Of a DNA stretch of 57,211 bases, positions 16,977-25,982 are shown one piece after another. A program made the position numbers and the translations under genes. The notes below the pieces were generated by a model. The model was not told the origin of the DNA. It made no database searches and was given only the letters and a program-made list of their open reading frames with translations. Positions within the stretch are counted from its first letter, which is position 1; the number at the start of each line of letters is the position of its first letter. The DNA is from an uncultured Bacteroidota bacterium (GTDB lineage: Bacteria; Bacteroidota; Bacteroidia; Bacteroidales; SZUA-534), in NCBI GenBank assembly GCA_946414435.1, contig CAMKOM010000021.1:1-57211 (forward strand), in the 5' to 3' direction.

Positions 16977-18046
16977 CGCAAAAAAAAGAAATAGAGGCAA
17001 TTGGTGTTATGTCGGGCACTTCGCTCGATGGGGTTGATGTTGTCTGCTGCGATTTTAGTTATGATGGAGGCGAGTGGTCGTTTTCAACGAGAGTAGGCAA
17101 AGTCTATCCATATACGCCCGAAATGCTTGAGCGTCTTAAACATAGCCACGAACTATCAGGGCACGATTTAGCGCAGTTGGATGTCGATTACGGCCGATTT
17201 TTGGGTGGGTTGGTAAAAAAGTATGTCGATGAAAATCATTGCAATCCACGTTTCGTGGCGAGCCACGGCTACACCGTTTTTCACGAGCCGCAAAAAGGCC
17301 TGACGCTGCAAATAGGTTCTGGTGCTCATATTGCGGCCGTTTCTGGGTTAGACACAATTTGCGATTTTCGCACTACCGATGTGGCTTTGGGCGGCAATGG
17401 CGCGCCACTGGTTCCTATAGGTGATATGTTGCTTTACGGCAATTTCGATTACTGCCTGAATTTGGGTGGGTTTGCCAATATTTCGTTTGATAACTTTGAT
17501 AATCAACGTATTGCTTACGATATTTGTCCGATGAACATTGTGGCAAACACACTTACGCGCCGTATTGGCCTTGAGTTTGACAAAGGCGGTGAACTTGGCC
17601 GTAATGGAATGGTTGATAAGGAGTTGCTTGCAAAATTGAACGCCATACCATATTATAGTCTGCACCCGCCAAAATCGCTCGGGCGCGAGTTTGTTGATGC
17701 GGAAATATTGCCATTGTTCGATCAACGCACTGATATTGAGAATCTTTTGGCAACATACTATCAACATGCCGCATATCAGATTGCAAAGGCAATTGCAGCC
17801 GACGGCAAATGTGATGTATTGGTGACAGGTGGTGGTGTATTTAATAGTTATTTTATTGAATGTCTTAAAAATAATACCAAGCATGGCATCGTGATTCCTG
17901 ATAAATCGGAGATAGAATTCAAAGAGGCGATAATTTTTGCATTTTTGGGAGTGCTGCGTTATTTCGGCCTTCCCAATTGCTTGAAGACGGTAACTGGCGC
18001 ATGTTGCGACAATATTGGCGGAGCTGTTTATCGCACAAGCAAATAA
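16973..18046 (+). CDS. anmK: Anhydro-N-acetylmuramic acid kinase
   Basis: AnmK phosphorylates and opens 1,6-anhydro-MurNAc to MurNAc-6-P, a step of cell-wall recycling in the cytoplasm. The phosphate-binding motif GVMSGTSLDGVD is at residues 11-22, and GGFANIS, DICPMNIVAN, FDKGGELGRNG and VLVTGGGVFN match the family. Length 357 is typical. The start is a GTG overlapping the previous stop (GTGA); the next in-frame ATG lies inside the active-site motif, so GTG must be used. Its place after an M23 peptidase and before a dipeptidase suggests a wall-turnover operon. Confidence 0.95.
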   Translation: MTQKKEIEAIGVMSGTSLDGVDVVCCDFSYDGGEWSFSTRVGKVYPYTPEMLERLKHSHELSGHDLAQLDVDYGRFLGGLVKKYVDENHCNPRFVASHGYTVFHEPQKGLTLQIGSGAHIAAVSGLDTICDFRTTDVALGGNGAPLVPIGDMLLYGNFDYCLNLGGFANISFDNFDNQRIAYDICPMNIVANTLTRRIGLEFDKGGELGRNGMVDKELLAKLNAIPYYSLHPPKSLGREFVDAEILPLFDQRTDIENLLATYYQHAAYQIAKAIAADGKCDVLVTGGGVFNSYFIECLKNNTKHGIVIPDKSEIEFKEAIIFAFLGVLRYFGLPNCLKTVTGACCDNIGGAVYRTSK

Positions 18047-18071
18047 GTATAACACAATTAATTATATCGAT

Positions 18072-19829
18072 ATGAACAATAAAACTCTTCTAACATTTGC
18101 TGTCTCGTTGGCGGTAGTGCCGACAATGGCTTGCACAAATTTCCTTGTAACGCCTGGCGCATCGGCTGACGGCTCGTCGATGGTGAGTTATGCCGCTGAC
18201 TCGCACGTGCTTTATGGTGAGTTATATCATTGGCCCGCAGCAACTTATCCCGCAGGTACAATGCTCGATGTATATGATTGGGACACAGGCAAGTATATGG
18301 GGCAGATTGAGCAGGCCGCCAAGACTTACAACGTAATCGGCAATATGAATGAAAATCAGGTGGTTATAGGCGAGACAACTTATGGCGGCCGCGAGGAACT
18401 TTGGGGCGATTCGACTGCTATTATGGACTACGGCAGCCTGATTTACATTACTTTACAGCGTGCTACTTCGGCTCGTGAGGCTATTAAGATTATGACTGAA
18501 TTGGTCGCAAAATACGGCTATGCAAGTGAGGGCGAGTCGTTCTCGATTGCCGACCCCAACGAGGTTTGGATTTTTGAGTTGATTGGCAAGGGAATGGATA
18601 TTCAGAAAACCAAGAAAGGCTTGATTAACAAGAATAAAGGCGCAGTTTGGGTGGCCCGTCAAATTCCTGACGGATATGTGTGCGCGCACGCAAATCAGGC
18701 GCGAATCACCACTTTCCCGTGGAACGACGACCCGACTTCGATTTCGTCGGAGCAGATGGACCGCATTTTCGACAAGCAAATCACTACCGTTTATGCTGCC
18801 GATGTGATGGATTTCGCTCGCGCCAAAGGCTATATCAGCGACAATGTGAATAAGTCAAACTTCAGTTTTTCAGACACATACGCACCTGTCGATTTTGTTG
18901 GCGCGCGTGCTTGTGAGATTCGTGTCTGGGCGTTCTTCAACGATGTGGCCGACGGAATGGCGCAATATTGGGATTATGCCAAAGGTGTTGATATAAAACA
19001 CGATGAATCAACTGGTTATGCTAACAACAGAATTCCGCTTTGGGTTAAGCCAAAAGCAAAAGTGTCGTTGGCGCAGATGATGCACAATATGCGTAACCAC
19101 TTGGAAGGCACAGAGTTGGATATGTCACAAGACATAGGTGCTGGGCCGTGGCACTGCCCGTACCGCTGGCGTCCGATGGATTTCGAGGTTGACGGCAAAA
19201 AATATGTGAACGAGCGCACCACAGCCACTCAGCAGACAGGTTTCTCGTTTGTAGCGCAGTGCCGCGGCTGGCTGCCGAACAAGATGGGCGGCCTGTTCTG
19301 GTTCGGCACCGATGACGCTGGCAGCACCGTCTATTGCCCGATGTACGCAAGTATGACCGCCGTGCCGAACTGTTTTGCGGTGGGCAACGGCTCGATAATG
19401 GAATTCTCGGAGACGGCGGCCTTCTGGGCGTTCAGTCAGGTTTCGAACTTCGCCTACACGCGCTACAGCCTGATTCACCCCGAGGTTGAGGCCAAGCAAG
19501 CGGCTTTTGAGGGTAAGTTTGAGAATTGTGTGAAGGCTGTTGACAAGGCTGCACAAGCGTTACTTAATGATAATCAAGATGTTGCAGTTGAATATCTGAC
19601 CGATTTCTCGGTTAACACCGCCGAACAATTGGTGCGTGATTGGAAAGATTTTTATAAATATCTATTTGTCAAATATATGGATGGCAACGTGAAGACGCCG
19701 CGCGCAGTGCCTGCAGGCTACAAATATTACGCGCCGAAAGTGGAGCAGCCAGGCTACGACGAAAAATGGATGCGCTCGGTTGTGAACGATGCTGGCGACA
19801 AACTGCGTTTCCCTGAAGAAAATAAATAG
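18072..19829 (+). CDS. Peptidase family C69 dipeptidase, exported
   Basis: A 585-residue Ntn-hydrolase-type peptidase. ATG 18072 starts a signal peptide (MNNKTLLTFAVSLAVVPTMA) that ends exactly before Cys21. In the C69 family this Cys becomes the N-terminal nucleophile of the mature enzyme, as the following TNFLVTPGAS suggests. DGSSMVSYAADSH, VIGETTYGGREEL, GYASEGESFSIADPNEVWIFE and CAHANQARI are further family landmarks. C69 enzymes cleave dipeptides with broad specificity. An alternative reading of the Cys as a lipobox (PTMAC) cannot be excluded. It lies 25 nt after anmK. The combination fits breakdown of muropeptides or dietary peptides in the periplasm. Confidence 0.92.
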   Translation: MNNKTLLTFAVSLAVVPTMACTNFLVTPGASADGSSMVSYAADSHVLYGELYHWPAATYPAGTMLDVYDWDTGKYMGQIEQAAKTYNVIGNMNENQVVIGETTYGGREELWGDSTAIMDYGSLIYITLQRATSAREAIKIMTELVAKYGYASEGESFSIADPNEVWIFELIGKGMDIQKTKKGLINKNKGAVWVARQIPDGYVCAHANQARITTFPWNDDPTSISSEQMDRIFDKQITTVYAADVMDFARAKGYISDNVNKSNFSFSDTYAPVDFVGARACEIRVWAFFNDVADGMAQYWDYAKGVDIKHDESTGYANNRIPLWVKPKAKVSLAQMMHNMRNHLEGTELDMSQDIGAGPWHCPYRWRPMDFEVDGKKYVNERTTATQQTGFSFVAQCRGWLPNKMGGLFWFGTDDAGSTVYCPMYASMTAVPNCFAVGNGSIMEFSETAAFWAFSQVSNFAYTRYSLIHPEVEAKQAAFEGKFENCVKAVDKAAQALLNDNQDVAVEYLTDFSVNTAEQLVRDWKDFYKYLFVKYMDGNVKTPRAVPAGYKYYAPKVEQPGYDEKWMRSVVNDAGDKLRFPEENK

Positions 19830-19835
19830 TTGAAA

Positions 19836-21080
19836 ATGAACTTTAAACGAATTGCCTTTGTGCTGTTTGTGGTGTTTTTGGGCATTGTTGTCGCCCAAGA
19901 TGCCTATGTGAGCCGTCTGCGAAACCGTGAGGTTGAGCCGCGAATGTACACCGTTGTATTGTCGCTGGATGGATTCCGGTTTGATTATCAAGATATTGCT
20001 AATACCCCAAATTTGGATTCAATTCAAAAGAATGGTGTCAGGGCTGCCGAATTGCAGCCTGTTTTCCCGTCGCTCACGTTTGCCAATCATTACACATTGG
20101 CTACAGGATTATATGTTGAAAATCACGGTATTGTGGCCAATAACTTTATGATTCCGCAAACAAAGCAAATCTATACAAAGTCCGCCCCAGAAAAGGTGGC
20201 CGACGGCCGTTTCTATGGCGGCGAGCCAATATGGGTAACAGCTGAATCACAAAAAATTAAATCGGCTGTGAACATGTGGGTTGGATGCGATGCTACAATT
20301 AAGGGCTACCGCCCGACATGGTGGCAATCGTACAGTGCAGACGAACCATACAAGGCACGAATCGACTCAATAATAGAATGTTTGTCAGTTGATTATGACA
20401 AACGTCCGCACTTGGCAATGTGCTATATTGAGGAAACTGACAAGGTGGGGCATAGGTTCGGCCCCGACTCGCCAAAAACGATTGCAGCCATTGAGTCGGT
20501 TGACAGTCTGGTAGGCTATTTCCGTCAACGGTTGGCATCGTTAAATTTCTGCGATTCAATCAATTTTATTGTCCTTTCGGACCACGGGATGGTGCAGGCT
20601 GACACGCTGAGCATTGTCGATTTGGGAAAATATGTGCGTCACGAATGGGTTGACACAGTGATTTGCTCGCCAGCCATCTCGTTGGCCTATTGCAAGAAAG
20701 ATTGCGCCGATTCGCTTTTGTCGGTTTTGAAGGATGTGAACGGTATCAGTGCTTGTCTGCGTGCCGATTTGCCTGAGCGTTTCCATTGCTCGGCAACTGT
20801 GCGCATGGGCGATGTGGTTATTCTCTCGGATAGCAGTAAGGTGCAGATTTACAACAATAAACGTTCGCTGCCTGCAGGAGTTCATGGCTACGACAACGCC
20901 AATAGTCTTATGTCGGGTATTTTCTATGCCGAGGGACCATCTTTCAAAAACGGATTTGCTGCTCCACGACTCTATAACACAGATGTTTATGCACTCTTAT
21001 GCAGACTGCTCGAGATTGCTCCGGCGCATAACGACGGTCAGATTGAGCGCATGGAGTGTGTGCTGAAAAAAGATGAGTGA
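19836..21080 (+). CDS. Exported nucleotide pyrophosphatase/phosphodiesterase (NPP-like)
   Basis: A 414-residue alkaline-phosphatase-superfamily enzyme. ATG 19836 is chosen over a TTG two codons earlier. A hydrophobic N-terminus (residues 5-20) acts as signal peptide or anchor. Two-metal site landmarks are D45 in LSLDGFR, the nucleophile T81 in FPSLTFANHYTLATG, the segment YIEETDKVGHRFGPDS and VLSDHGM. This order matches type I phosphodiesterase/nucleotide pyrophosphatases, which release nucleoside monophosphates from phosphodiesters. It is the last gene of the wall-turnover operon; a terminator follows 26 nt after the stop. Confidence 0.92.
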   Translation: MNFKRIAFVLFVVFLGIVVAQDAYVSRLRNREVEPRMYTVVLSLDGFRFDYQDIANTPNLDSIQKNGVRAAELQPVFPSLTFANHYTLATGLYVENHGIVANNFMIPQTKQIYTKSAPEKVADGRFYGGEPIWVTAESQKIKSAVNMWVGCDATIKGYRPTWWQSYSADEPYKARIDSIIECLSVDYDKRPHLAMCYIEETDKVGHRFGPDSPKTIAAIESVDSLVGYFRQRLASLNFCDSINFIVLSDHGMVQADTLSIVDLGKYVRHEWVDTVICSPAISLAYCKKDCADSLLSVLKDVNGISACLRADLPERFHCSATVRMGDVVILSDSSKVQIYNNKRSLPAGVHGYDNANSLMSGIFYAEGPSFKNGFAAPRLYNTDVYALLCRLLEIAPAHNDGQIERMECVLKKDE

Positions 21081-21105
21081 TATAAGTAATAGGTAACGCA
21101 AACAG

Positions 21106-21149
21106 AAAACGTAAACAGATCTGGACAGACCGACTGTTTACGTTTTTTT
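21106..21149 (+). terminator. Terminator after the M23-anmK-C69-NPP operon
   Basis: CGTAAACAG and CTGTTTACG form a 9-bp perfect stem with a 15-nt loop, followed by TTTTTTT. The remaining bases to dnaK (21150-21362) hold an AT-rich leader with no clear TAnnTTTG. Confidence 0.8.
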
Positions 21150-21362
21150 GTTTGTCTTTACGTTTCTGGTTTAAGTTTAAGTTAGAATCATTCCGCCATT
21201 CTGTCATACAACACTGACACGTTTCGGGCCGAATCGCTCTGCGGACTGACAAAAATTCGGACAGCGGCGGCCAAAAGCGGGCAAAAATCGTCTGGCACAG
21301 AGATTGTCAATCGTTGGGCAATCAATTTTAAAAATTGAACAACAATTTAAAATTTAAATATT

Positions 21363-23276
21363 ATGGGAAAGATAATTGGAATCGACTTAGGAACCACAAA
21401 CTCTTGCGTTGCCGTGATGGAAGGCAACGAACCTGTGGTTATTGCAAACAGCGAAGGCAAACGTACAACGCCTTCGGTAATCGGCTTTATTGACGGCGGC
21501 GAGCGCAAAGTGGGCGACCCTGCAAAACGTCAGGCCATCACCAACCCGCAGAAGACCGTCTTCTCAATCAAGCGGTTTATGGGCGAGCGCTACGACAATC
21601 TGACAAACGAAATCAACCGTGTGCCTTACAAGGTTGTGAAGGGCGACAACAACACCCCGCGTGTCGACATCGACGGCCGCCTGTACACACCGCAGGAGAT
21701 TTCGGCCATCATTCTTCAGAAAATGAAGAAAACTGCCGAAGACTATCTGGGACAGGAAGTTACGGACGCCGTAATCACCGTGCCCGCTTACTTCAACGAC
21801 TCACAGCGTCAGGCTACCAAAGAGGCTGGCGAGATTGCGGGCCTGAACGTCCGCCGTATTGTGAACGAGCCTACTGCGGCTGCCCTGGCTTACGGCCTTG
21901 ACAAGACCAACAAGGATATGAAGATTGTTGTGTTCGACTGCGGCGGCGGTACCCACGACGTGTCGGTGCTTGAACTTGGCGACGGCGTGTTTGAGGTGAA
22001 GGCCACCGACGGCGACACCCACCTGGGCGGCGACGACTTCGACCACCGCATCATTGAGTGGCTGGTTCAAGAGTTCAAAGACGAGAACGGCGGCGTTGAC
22101 CTGAGCAAGGACCCAATGGCTCTGCAACGCTTGAAAGAGGCTGCCGAGAAGGCAAAAATCGAACTTTCGAACACCACATCGACCGAAATCAACCTGCCTT
22201 ACATTATGCCTGTCGACGGCGTTCCACGTCACTTGGTTCGCACGCTGACCCGCGCAAAATTCGAGCAGTTGATTGACGACCTTATCCAACGTACAATCGC
22301 ACCTTGCAAATCGGCTCTGCAGAACGCTGGTTTGACAGTTAACGATATCAACGAGGTGATTCTGGTGGGCGGCTCAACACGTATTCCTGCCATCCAACAG
22401 GCTGTGGAGAAATTCTTCGGCAAGGCACCGTCGAAGGGCGTTAACCCCGACGAGGTGGTTGCCATCGGCGCTGCAATCCAAGGCGGCGTTCTGACTGGCG
22501 ACGTGAAAGACGTGCTGCTGCTCGACGTTACCCCGCTTTCGCTCGGCATCGAGACTATGGGCGGCGTGATGACCAAACTCATCGAGGCCAACACCACCAT
22601 CCCGACAAAGAAATCGGAAACCTTCACAACGGCTGTCGACAATCAGCCATCGGTTGAGATTCACGTGCTTCAGGGCGAGCGCTCAATGGCCAAGGACAAC
22701 AAGACCATCGGTCGCTTCCACCTGGACGGCATTATGCCCGCACCGCGTGGTGTGCCGCAGATTGAGGTTACATTCGATATCGACGCCAACGGCATCCTGA
22801 ACGTGTCGGCCAAAGACAAGGCCACTGGCAAGGAGCAGAAAATCCGCATCGAGGCATCGTCGGGTCTGTCTGACGACGAAATCAAGCGTATGAAGGCCGA
22901 AGCCGAGGCCAACGCCGAAGCCGACAAGAAGGAGAAGGAGCGCATCGACAAAATCAATCAGGCCGACTCAATGATTTTCCAAACAGAGAAGAATCTGAAG
23001 GAGTACGGTGACAAACTGCCTGCCGACAAGAAATCGGCCATCGAGAGCGCGCTGAACAAACTGAAAGACGCTCACAAGGCTCAGGACATTGCCGCCATCG
23101 ACGCTGCAATGAACGAAGTGAACACCGCCTTCCAAGCCGCTTCGCAGGATATGTACAACGCTCAGGCCCAAGCCCAACAGGCTCAGCCAAACGCTGGTCA
23201 GCAACAGCAGGCCAACAATGGTGGCAAGAACGGTGGTGATGAGGTTACGGACGTTGATTTTGAGGAGGTAAAATGA
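21363..23276 (+). CDS. dnaK: Molecular chaperone DnaK (Hsp70)
   Basis: A 637-residue Hsp70. The ATPase domain has [15 protein letters not shown] at the N-terminus, [36 protein letters not shown] and [10 protein letters not shown]. The common form at the second site is DLGGGT; here it is DCGGGT. The substrate domain starts near [14 protein letters not shown], and the lid ends in a Gln/Asn-rich tail with the conserved [11 protein letters not shown]. No grpE or dnaJ is adjacent, which is usual in Bacteroidota. A strong terminator follows. Confidence 0.98.
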   Translation: MGKIIGIDLGTTNSCVAVMEGNEPVVIANSEGKRTTPSVIGFIDGGERKVGDPAKRQAITNPQKTVFSIKRFMGERYDNLTNEINRVPYKVVKGDNNTPRVDIDGRLYTPQEISAIILQKMKKTAEDYLGQEVTDAVITVPAYFNDSQRQATKEAGEIAGLNVRRIVNEPTAAALAYGLDKTNKDMKIVVFDCGGGTHDVSVLELGDGVFEVKATDGDTHLGGDDFDHRIIEWLVQEFKDENGGVDLSKDPMALQRLKEAAEKAKIELSNTTSTEINLPYIMPVDGVPRHLVRTLTRAKFEQLIDDLIQRTIAPCKSALQNAGLTVNDINEVILVGGSTRIPAIQQAVEKFFGKAPSKGVNPDEVVAIGAAIQGGVLTGDVKDVLLLDVTPLSLGIETMGGVMTKLIEANTTIPTKKSETFTTAVDNQPSVEIHVLQGERSMAKDNKTIGRFHLDGIMPAPRGVPQIEVTFDIDANGILNVSAKDKATGKEQKIRIEASSGLSDDEIKRMKAEAEANAEADKKEKERIDKINQADSMIFQTEKNLKEYGDKLPADKKSAIESALNKLKDAHKAQDIAAIDAAMNEVNTAFQAASQDMYNAQAQAQQAQPNAGQQQQANNGGKNGGDEVTDVDFEEVK

Positions 23277-23308
23277 GGTAAATAACCCCACAAAAAGCAA
23301 TTGATATT

Positions 23309-23344
23309 AAAAGAGTGTAACTCAAAAAGTTACACTCTTTTTTT
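23309..23344 (+). terminator. dnaK terminator
   Basis: AAAGAGTGTAACT and its inverted copy AGTTACACTCTTT form a 13-bp perfect stem with a 5-nt loop, followed by a T run. Confidence 0.92.
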
Positions 23345-23415
23345 GTTTCTTAAGTATTGTCCGAATATTGGCATTTGGGGGCTTTTCACATCATATTTGC
23401 TACATATTTGTAACG

Positions 23416-23470
23416 CGACTTAAATGACGATAAAGTGCGACTTATTTATCGCTACTTAAATCGACTTAAA
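23416..23470 (+). repeat. Four CGACTTA-type repeats upstream of the MazG cassette
   Basis: CGACTTAAAT (23416), CGACTTATTT (23438), CTACTTAAAT (23452) and CGACTTAAA (23462) recur within 55 bp, and a GCGA...TCGC inverted pair encloses the second copy. They lie about 230 nt before the MazG-like gene and may be operator sites. The rest of the 420-nt gap after dnaK is AT-rich and holds only the promoter listed separately. Confidence 0.45.
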
Positions 23471-23609
23471 ATTTTTGTAATTATTTCCCCGAGAAAGTGT
23501 TGTTAGAAATCTTCAAACGGCACAATGAGGATTCAATAAGCAAATGAAATGATAATTGAACTGTTTAGAGAATTCACAAATGGGGGATGAGCAAACAATG
23601 TATTACGGA

Positions 23610-23641
23610 TTTCAAATTGATTGTTTACTTTGTTACATTTG
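23610..23641 (+). promoter_or_regulatory. Promoter of the MazG / nuclease-helicase cassette
   Basis: TACATTTG at 23634-23641 matches the -7 consensus. TTTC at 23610-23613, 20 nt upstream, is a one-mismatch -33. The leader would be about 50 nt. Confidence 0.6.
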
Positions 23642-23696
23642 CATAAAACGAATTTGAAATAAAACGTACAATAGACTTGGTATACTCCAGATTATT

Positions 23697-24026
23697 ATGA
23701 CAGACATTGAAGAATTACAACAGGGAATTGTGCAGTTCACCGAAGAGCGCGATTGGGATCAATTTCACAATCCAAAGGACTTGGCCATTGCCTTGAGCGT
23801 TGAGGCTGGCGAACTGCTTGAATGCTTTCTTTGGAAAAAGCCCGAAGAAGCCAAAATAGAGAAGGTAAAGGAAGAACTTGCTGATGTGTTCAACTATGCG
23901 ATTCTTATTGCAAGCAAATACAACTTGAACATTAAACAAATTGTTCTTGATAAACTCGCCAGGAATGCCGAAAAGTATCCAGTGGAGAAAGCTAAGGGGA
24001 ATGCGAAGAAGTACAATGAACTTTAA
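23697..24026 (+). CDS. MazG-like nucleotide pyrophosphohydrolase
   Basis: A 109-residue all-alpha NTP pyrophosphatase of the MazG/RS21-C6 group. The metal-binding pattern EAGELLE (residues ~37-43) and KEELADVFNYAIL (~60-72) gives the expected ExxE...ExxD. A GNAKKYNEL end is common in this group. Such enzymes split (d)NTPs, often dCTP or modified nucleotides, into NMP and PPi. It lies 11 nt before the nuclease-helicase gene behind its own promoter, so the two are most likely one transcript. A role in depleting nucleotides during phage infection is a hypothesis based on gene pairing only. Confidence 0.88.
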   Translation: MTDIEELQQGIVQFTEERDWDQFHNPKDLAIALSVEAGELLECFLWKKPEEAKIEKVKEELADVFNYAILIASKYNLNIKQIVLDKLARNAEKYPVEKAKGNAKKYNEL

Positions 24027-24037
24027 ACCTTACAAAC

Positions 24038-25900
24038 GTGATAGTCTACAACGATTCTAAAGCGCAGTTTGTCAGCGATGTGGTTAACAATGAGATTGCG
24101 GATAAGATTCTTGAATTGACACGTAAATATGGCCTTTGCGCTGGGCAAGACCGAGAGTATATCTCTTGGCAGAATTCAATGCAGTTTATGAGGAATATTG
24201 TCGACAGCAAAGACATCGACGATGATGTACGGATAGCCATTGAGTATCAAATACCTTTGACTTCAAAACGCGTTGACTTCATCATCTCTGGTTCCGATGC
24301 CGACAACAATAACAATGTGGTAATTGTTGAACTCAAGCAATGGACAACTGCCGAAGTGGTAGATGATGAAATGACATATTGCGTTCGGACATACGTGGCA
24401 AATGCTGATAGAATCGTGAGCCATCCATCGTATCAGGCTTATGCCTATTCACGATTCATCTACAACTATGCACAAACCGTTTCAGATGAAAACATAAAAA
24501 TTGTGCCGTGTGCGTATCTGCACAATTTTGCACCCGAAAGCAAGAGCGTTTTGGCCAACCCGATTTATGAGCAGTGGTACAAGGCAGCCCCATTTTTCAT
24601 AAAGAATGAAGTTGGAAAATTCTCCGATTTTGTAAAGAAGTATGTTACAAAGAAATCATCGAAAGGCGACCTGCTCTATTTAATTGATAACGGACGAATC
24701 CGCCCGACAAAGGCACTGCAAGACTCACTCGTTTCGATGGTGAAAGGAAACAAAGAGTTTATGCTGCTCGACGAGCAAGCAGTTGTCTACGATATGTGCG
24801 TTAAGACAATGACGCAATGCAAGAAGGACGAAAAGAAACGCACAATCGTTATACAAGGAGGTCCAGGAACAGGGAAATCGGTACTTGCTATCAACTTGCT
24901 GATGGAGTTTATAAACAAGAAATGGAATGCCAGTTATATTACTAAAAACCGCGCACCGCGCGATGTGTTCAAAGAACTGCTTACAAAATCGGATGCAAAA
25001 AAGAAAGTCAACATAGAAGGATTGTTTAAATCTTCTTTCGGCTTGTCGGCTTACAAGAGCAATTTCTTCGATTGCCTTATAGTTGATGAAGCCCATCGCC
25101 TTATCCGAGACCAATACGGGAAAAATCATGTTTGGGACTGTATTAATGCATCATTGTGTACTATTTTTTTGCTCGATGAAGACCAAGCAATCACAATTAA
25201 AGATATAGGCTCTGTAGCAGAGGTGGAAAAATGTTGTAGAGATCTTCGCAGCATATTTGTAATGCGAGCGGAAGCCAAACTTGTTTCCCAATTCAGATGC
25301 AATGGCAGCGATGCCTACATTCAATTCATTGACAAATTGTTGCAGCGTGCTAAAGAAACGGTAGATGTTGAACTATCGGATTTGAATTATGATTTCCAAG
25401 TCTTTGATAATCCTAATGACCTGCGTAATGTCTTGCGTGAGAAAAACAAAATCAATAATAAGGCAAGAATGGTGGCTGGATACTGTTACAATTGGAATGT
25501 GAAGAACAACCGCGATGAGTATGACATATACCTTGAAGATGGATTCAAGGCTAAATGGAACCTTCCAGGAGACAATATTTGGGCTATCAATCCCAACTCT
25601 TTTGAGGAGGTTGGTTGTATTCACACAGCGCAAGGCCTTGAATTCGACTATGTTGGTGTATTCATCGGAAGGGATTTAACCTATAACCCTGAAACGCACA
25701 AGGTTGAGACTCATCAGGACATGATATCGAAGGATGACAAATCATCGGGCATTAGGAATAGAACAACAAGCCCAGAACTTGCACACCGTCTCTTGCTTAA
25801 CACTTACAAAACTCTGTTGACTCGCGGTCAAAAAGGCTGTTATGTGTATTGTGAGGACAAGAACCTGCGGGATTATTTTAAGGCGTTTTTAAACAAATGA
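24038..25900 (+). CDS. PD-(D/E)XK nuclease-helicase fusion (DUF2075-like)
   Basis: A 620-residue protein with two parts. Residues ~55-100 hold a PD-(D/E)XK-like core: RVDFIISG then VVIVELKQW (D...ExK). Residues ~270-610 form an SF1-type ATPase/helicase: Walker A IQGGPGTGKSVLAINLL, Walker B CLIVDEAHRL, motif III FLLDEDQAI, QFRCNGSDAYI, the motif V-like HTAQGLEFDYVGVFIGRDL and TYKTLLTRGQKGCYVYCED. This architecture fits the DUF2075 DNA/RNA helicase group related to Schlafen group 3. The start is GTG 24038, 11 nt after the MazG-like gene. Nuclease plus helicase plus nucleotide hydrolase suggests a nucleic-acid-sensing defence or repair function, but no activity is proven by sequence. Confidence 0.88.
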   Translation: MIVYNDSKAQFVSDVVNNEIADKILELTRKYGLCAGQDREYISWQNSMQFMRNIVDSKDIDDDVRIAIEYQIPLTSKRVDFIISGSDADNNNNVVIVELKQWTTAEVVDDEMTYCVRTYVANADRIVSHPSYQAYAYSRFIYNYAQTVSDENIKIVPCAYLHNFAPESKSVLANPIYEQWYKAAPFFIKNEVGKFSDFVKKYVTKKSSKGDLLYLIDNGRIRPTKALQDSLVSMVKGNKEFMLLDEQAVVYDMCVKTMTQCKKDEKKRTIVIQGGPGTGKSVLAINLLMEFINKKWNASYITKNRAPRDVFKELLTKSDAKKKVNIEGLFKSSFGLSAYKSNFFDCLIVDEAHRLIRDQYGKNHVWDCINASLCTIFLLDEDQAITIKDIGSVAEVEKCCRDLRSIFVMRAEAKLVSQFRCNGSDAYIQFIDKLLQRAKETVDVELSDLNYDFQVFDNPNDLRNVLREKNKINNKARMVAGYCYNWNVKNNRDEYDIYLEDGFKAKWNLPGDNIWAINPNSFEEVGCIHTAQGLEFDYVGVFIGRDLTYNPETHKVETHQDMISKDDKSSGIRNRTTSPELAHRLLLNTYKTLLTRGQKGCYVYCEDKNLRDYFKAFLNK

Positions 25901-25982
25901 GAGAAAACTATTGTACTGCATATCGCTGAAAAGATTAACTTGTCAACCAATTTCAAAAAAGCAACTTCAAAAATCTATCGAA

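Noticed and set aside
21290-21320. TGGCAC-N5-TTGT before dnaK, resembling a sigma-54 promoter
   Set aside because: The -12 GC is GT and no activator site is seen; one chance match is likely.
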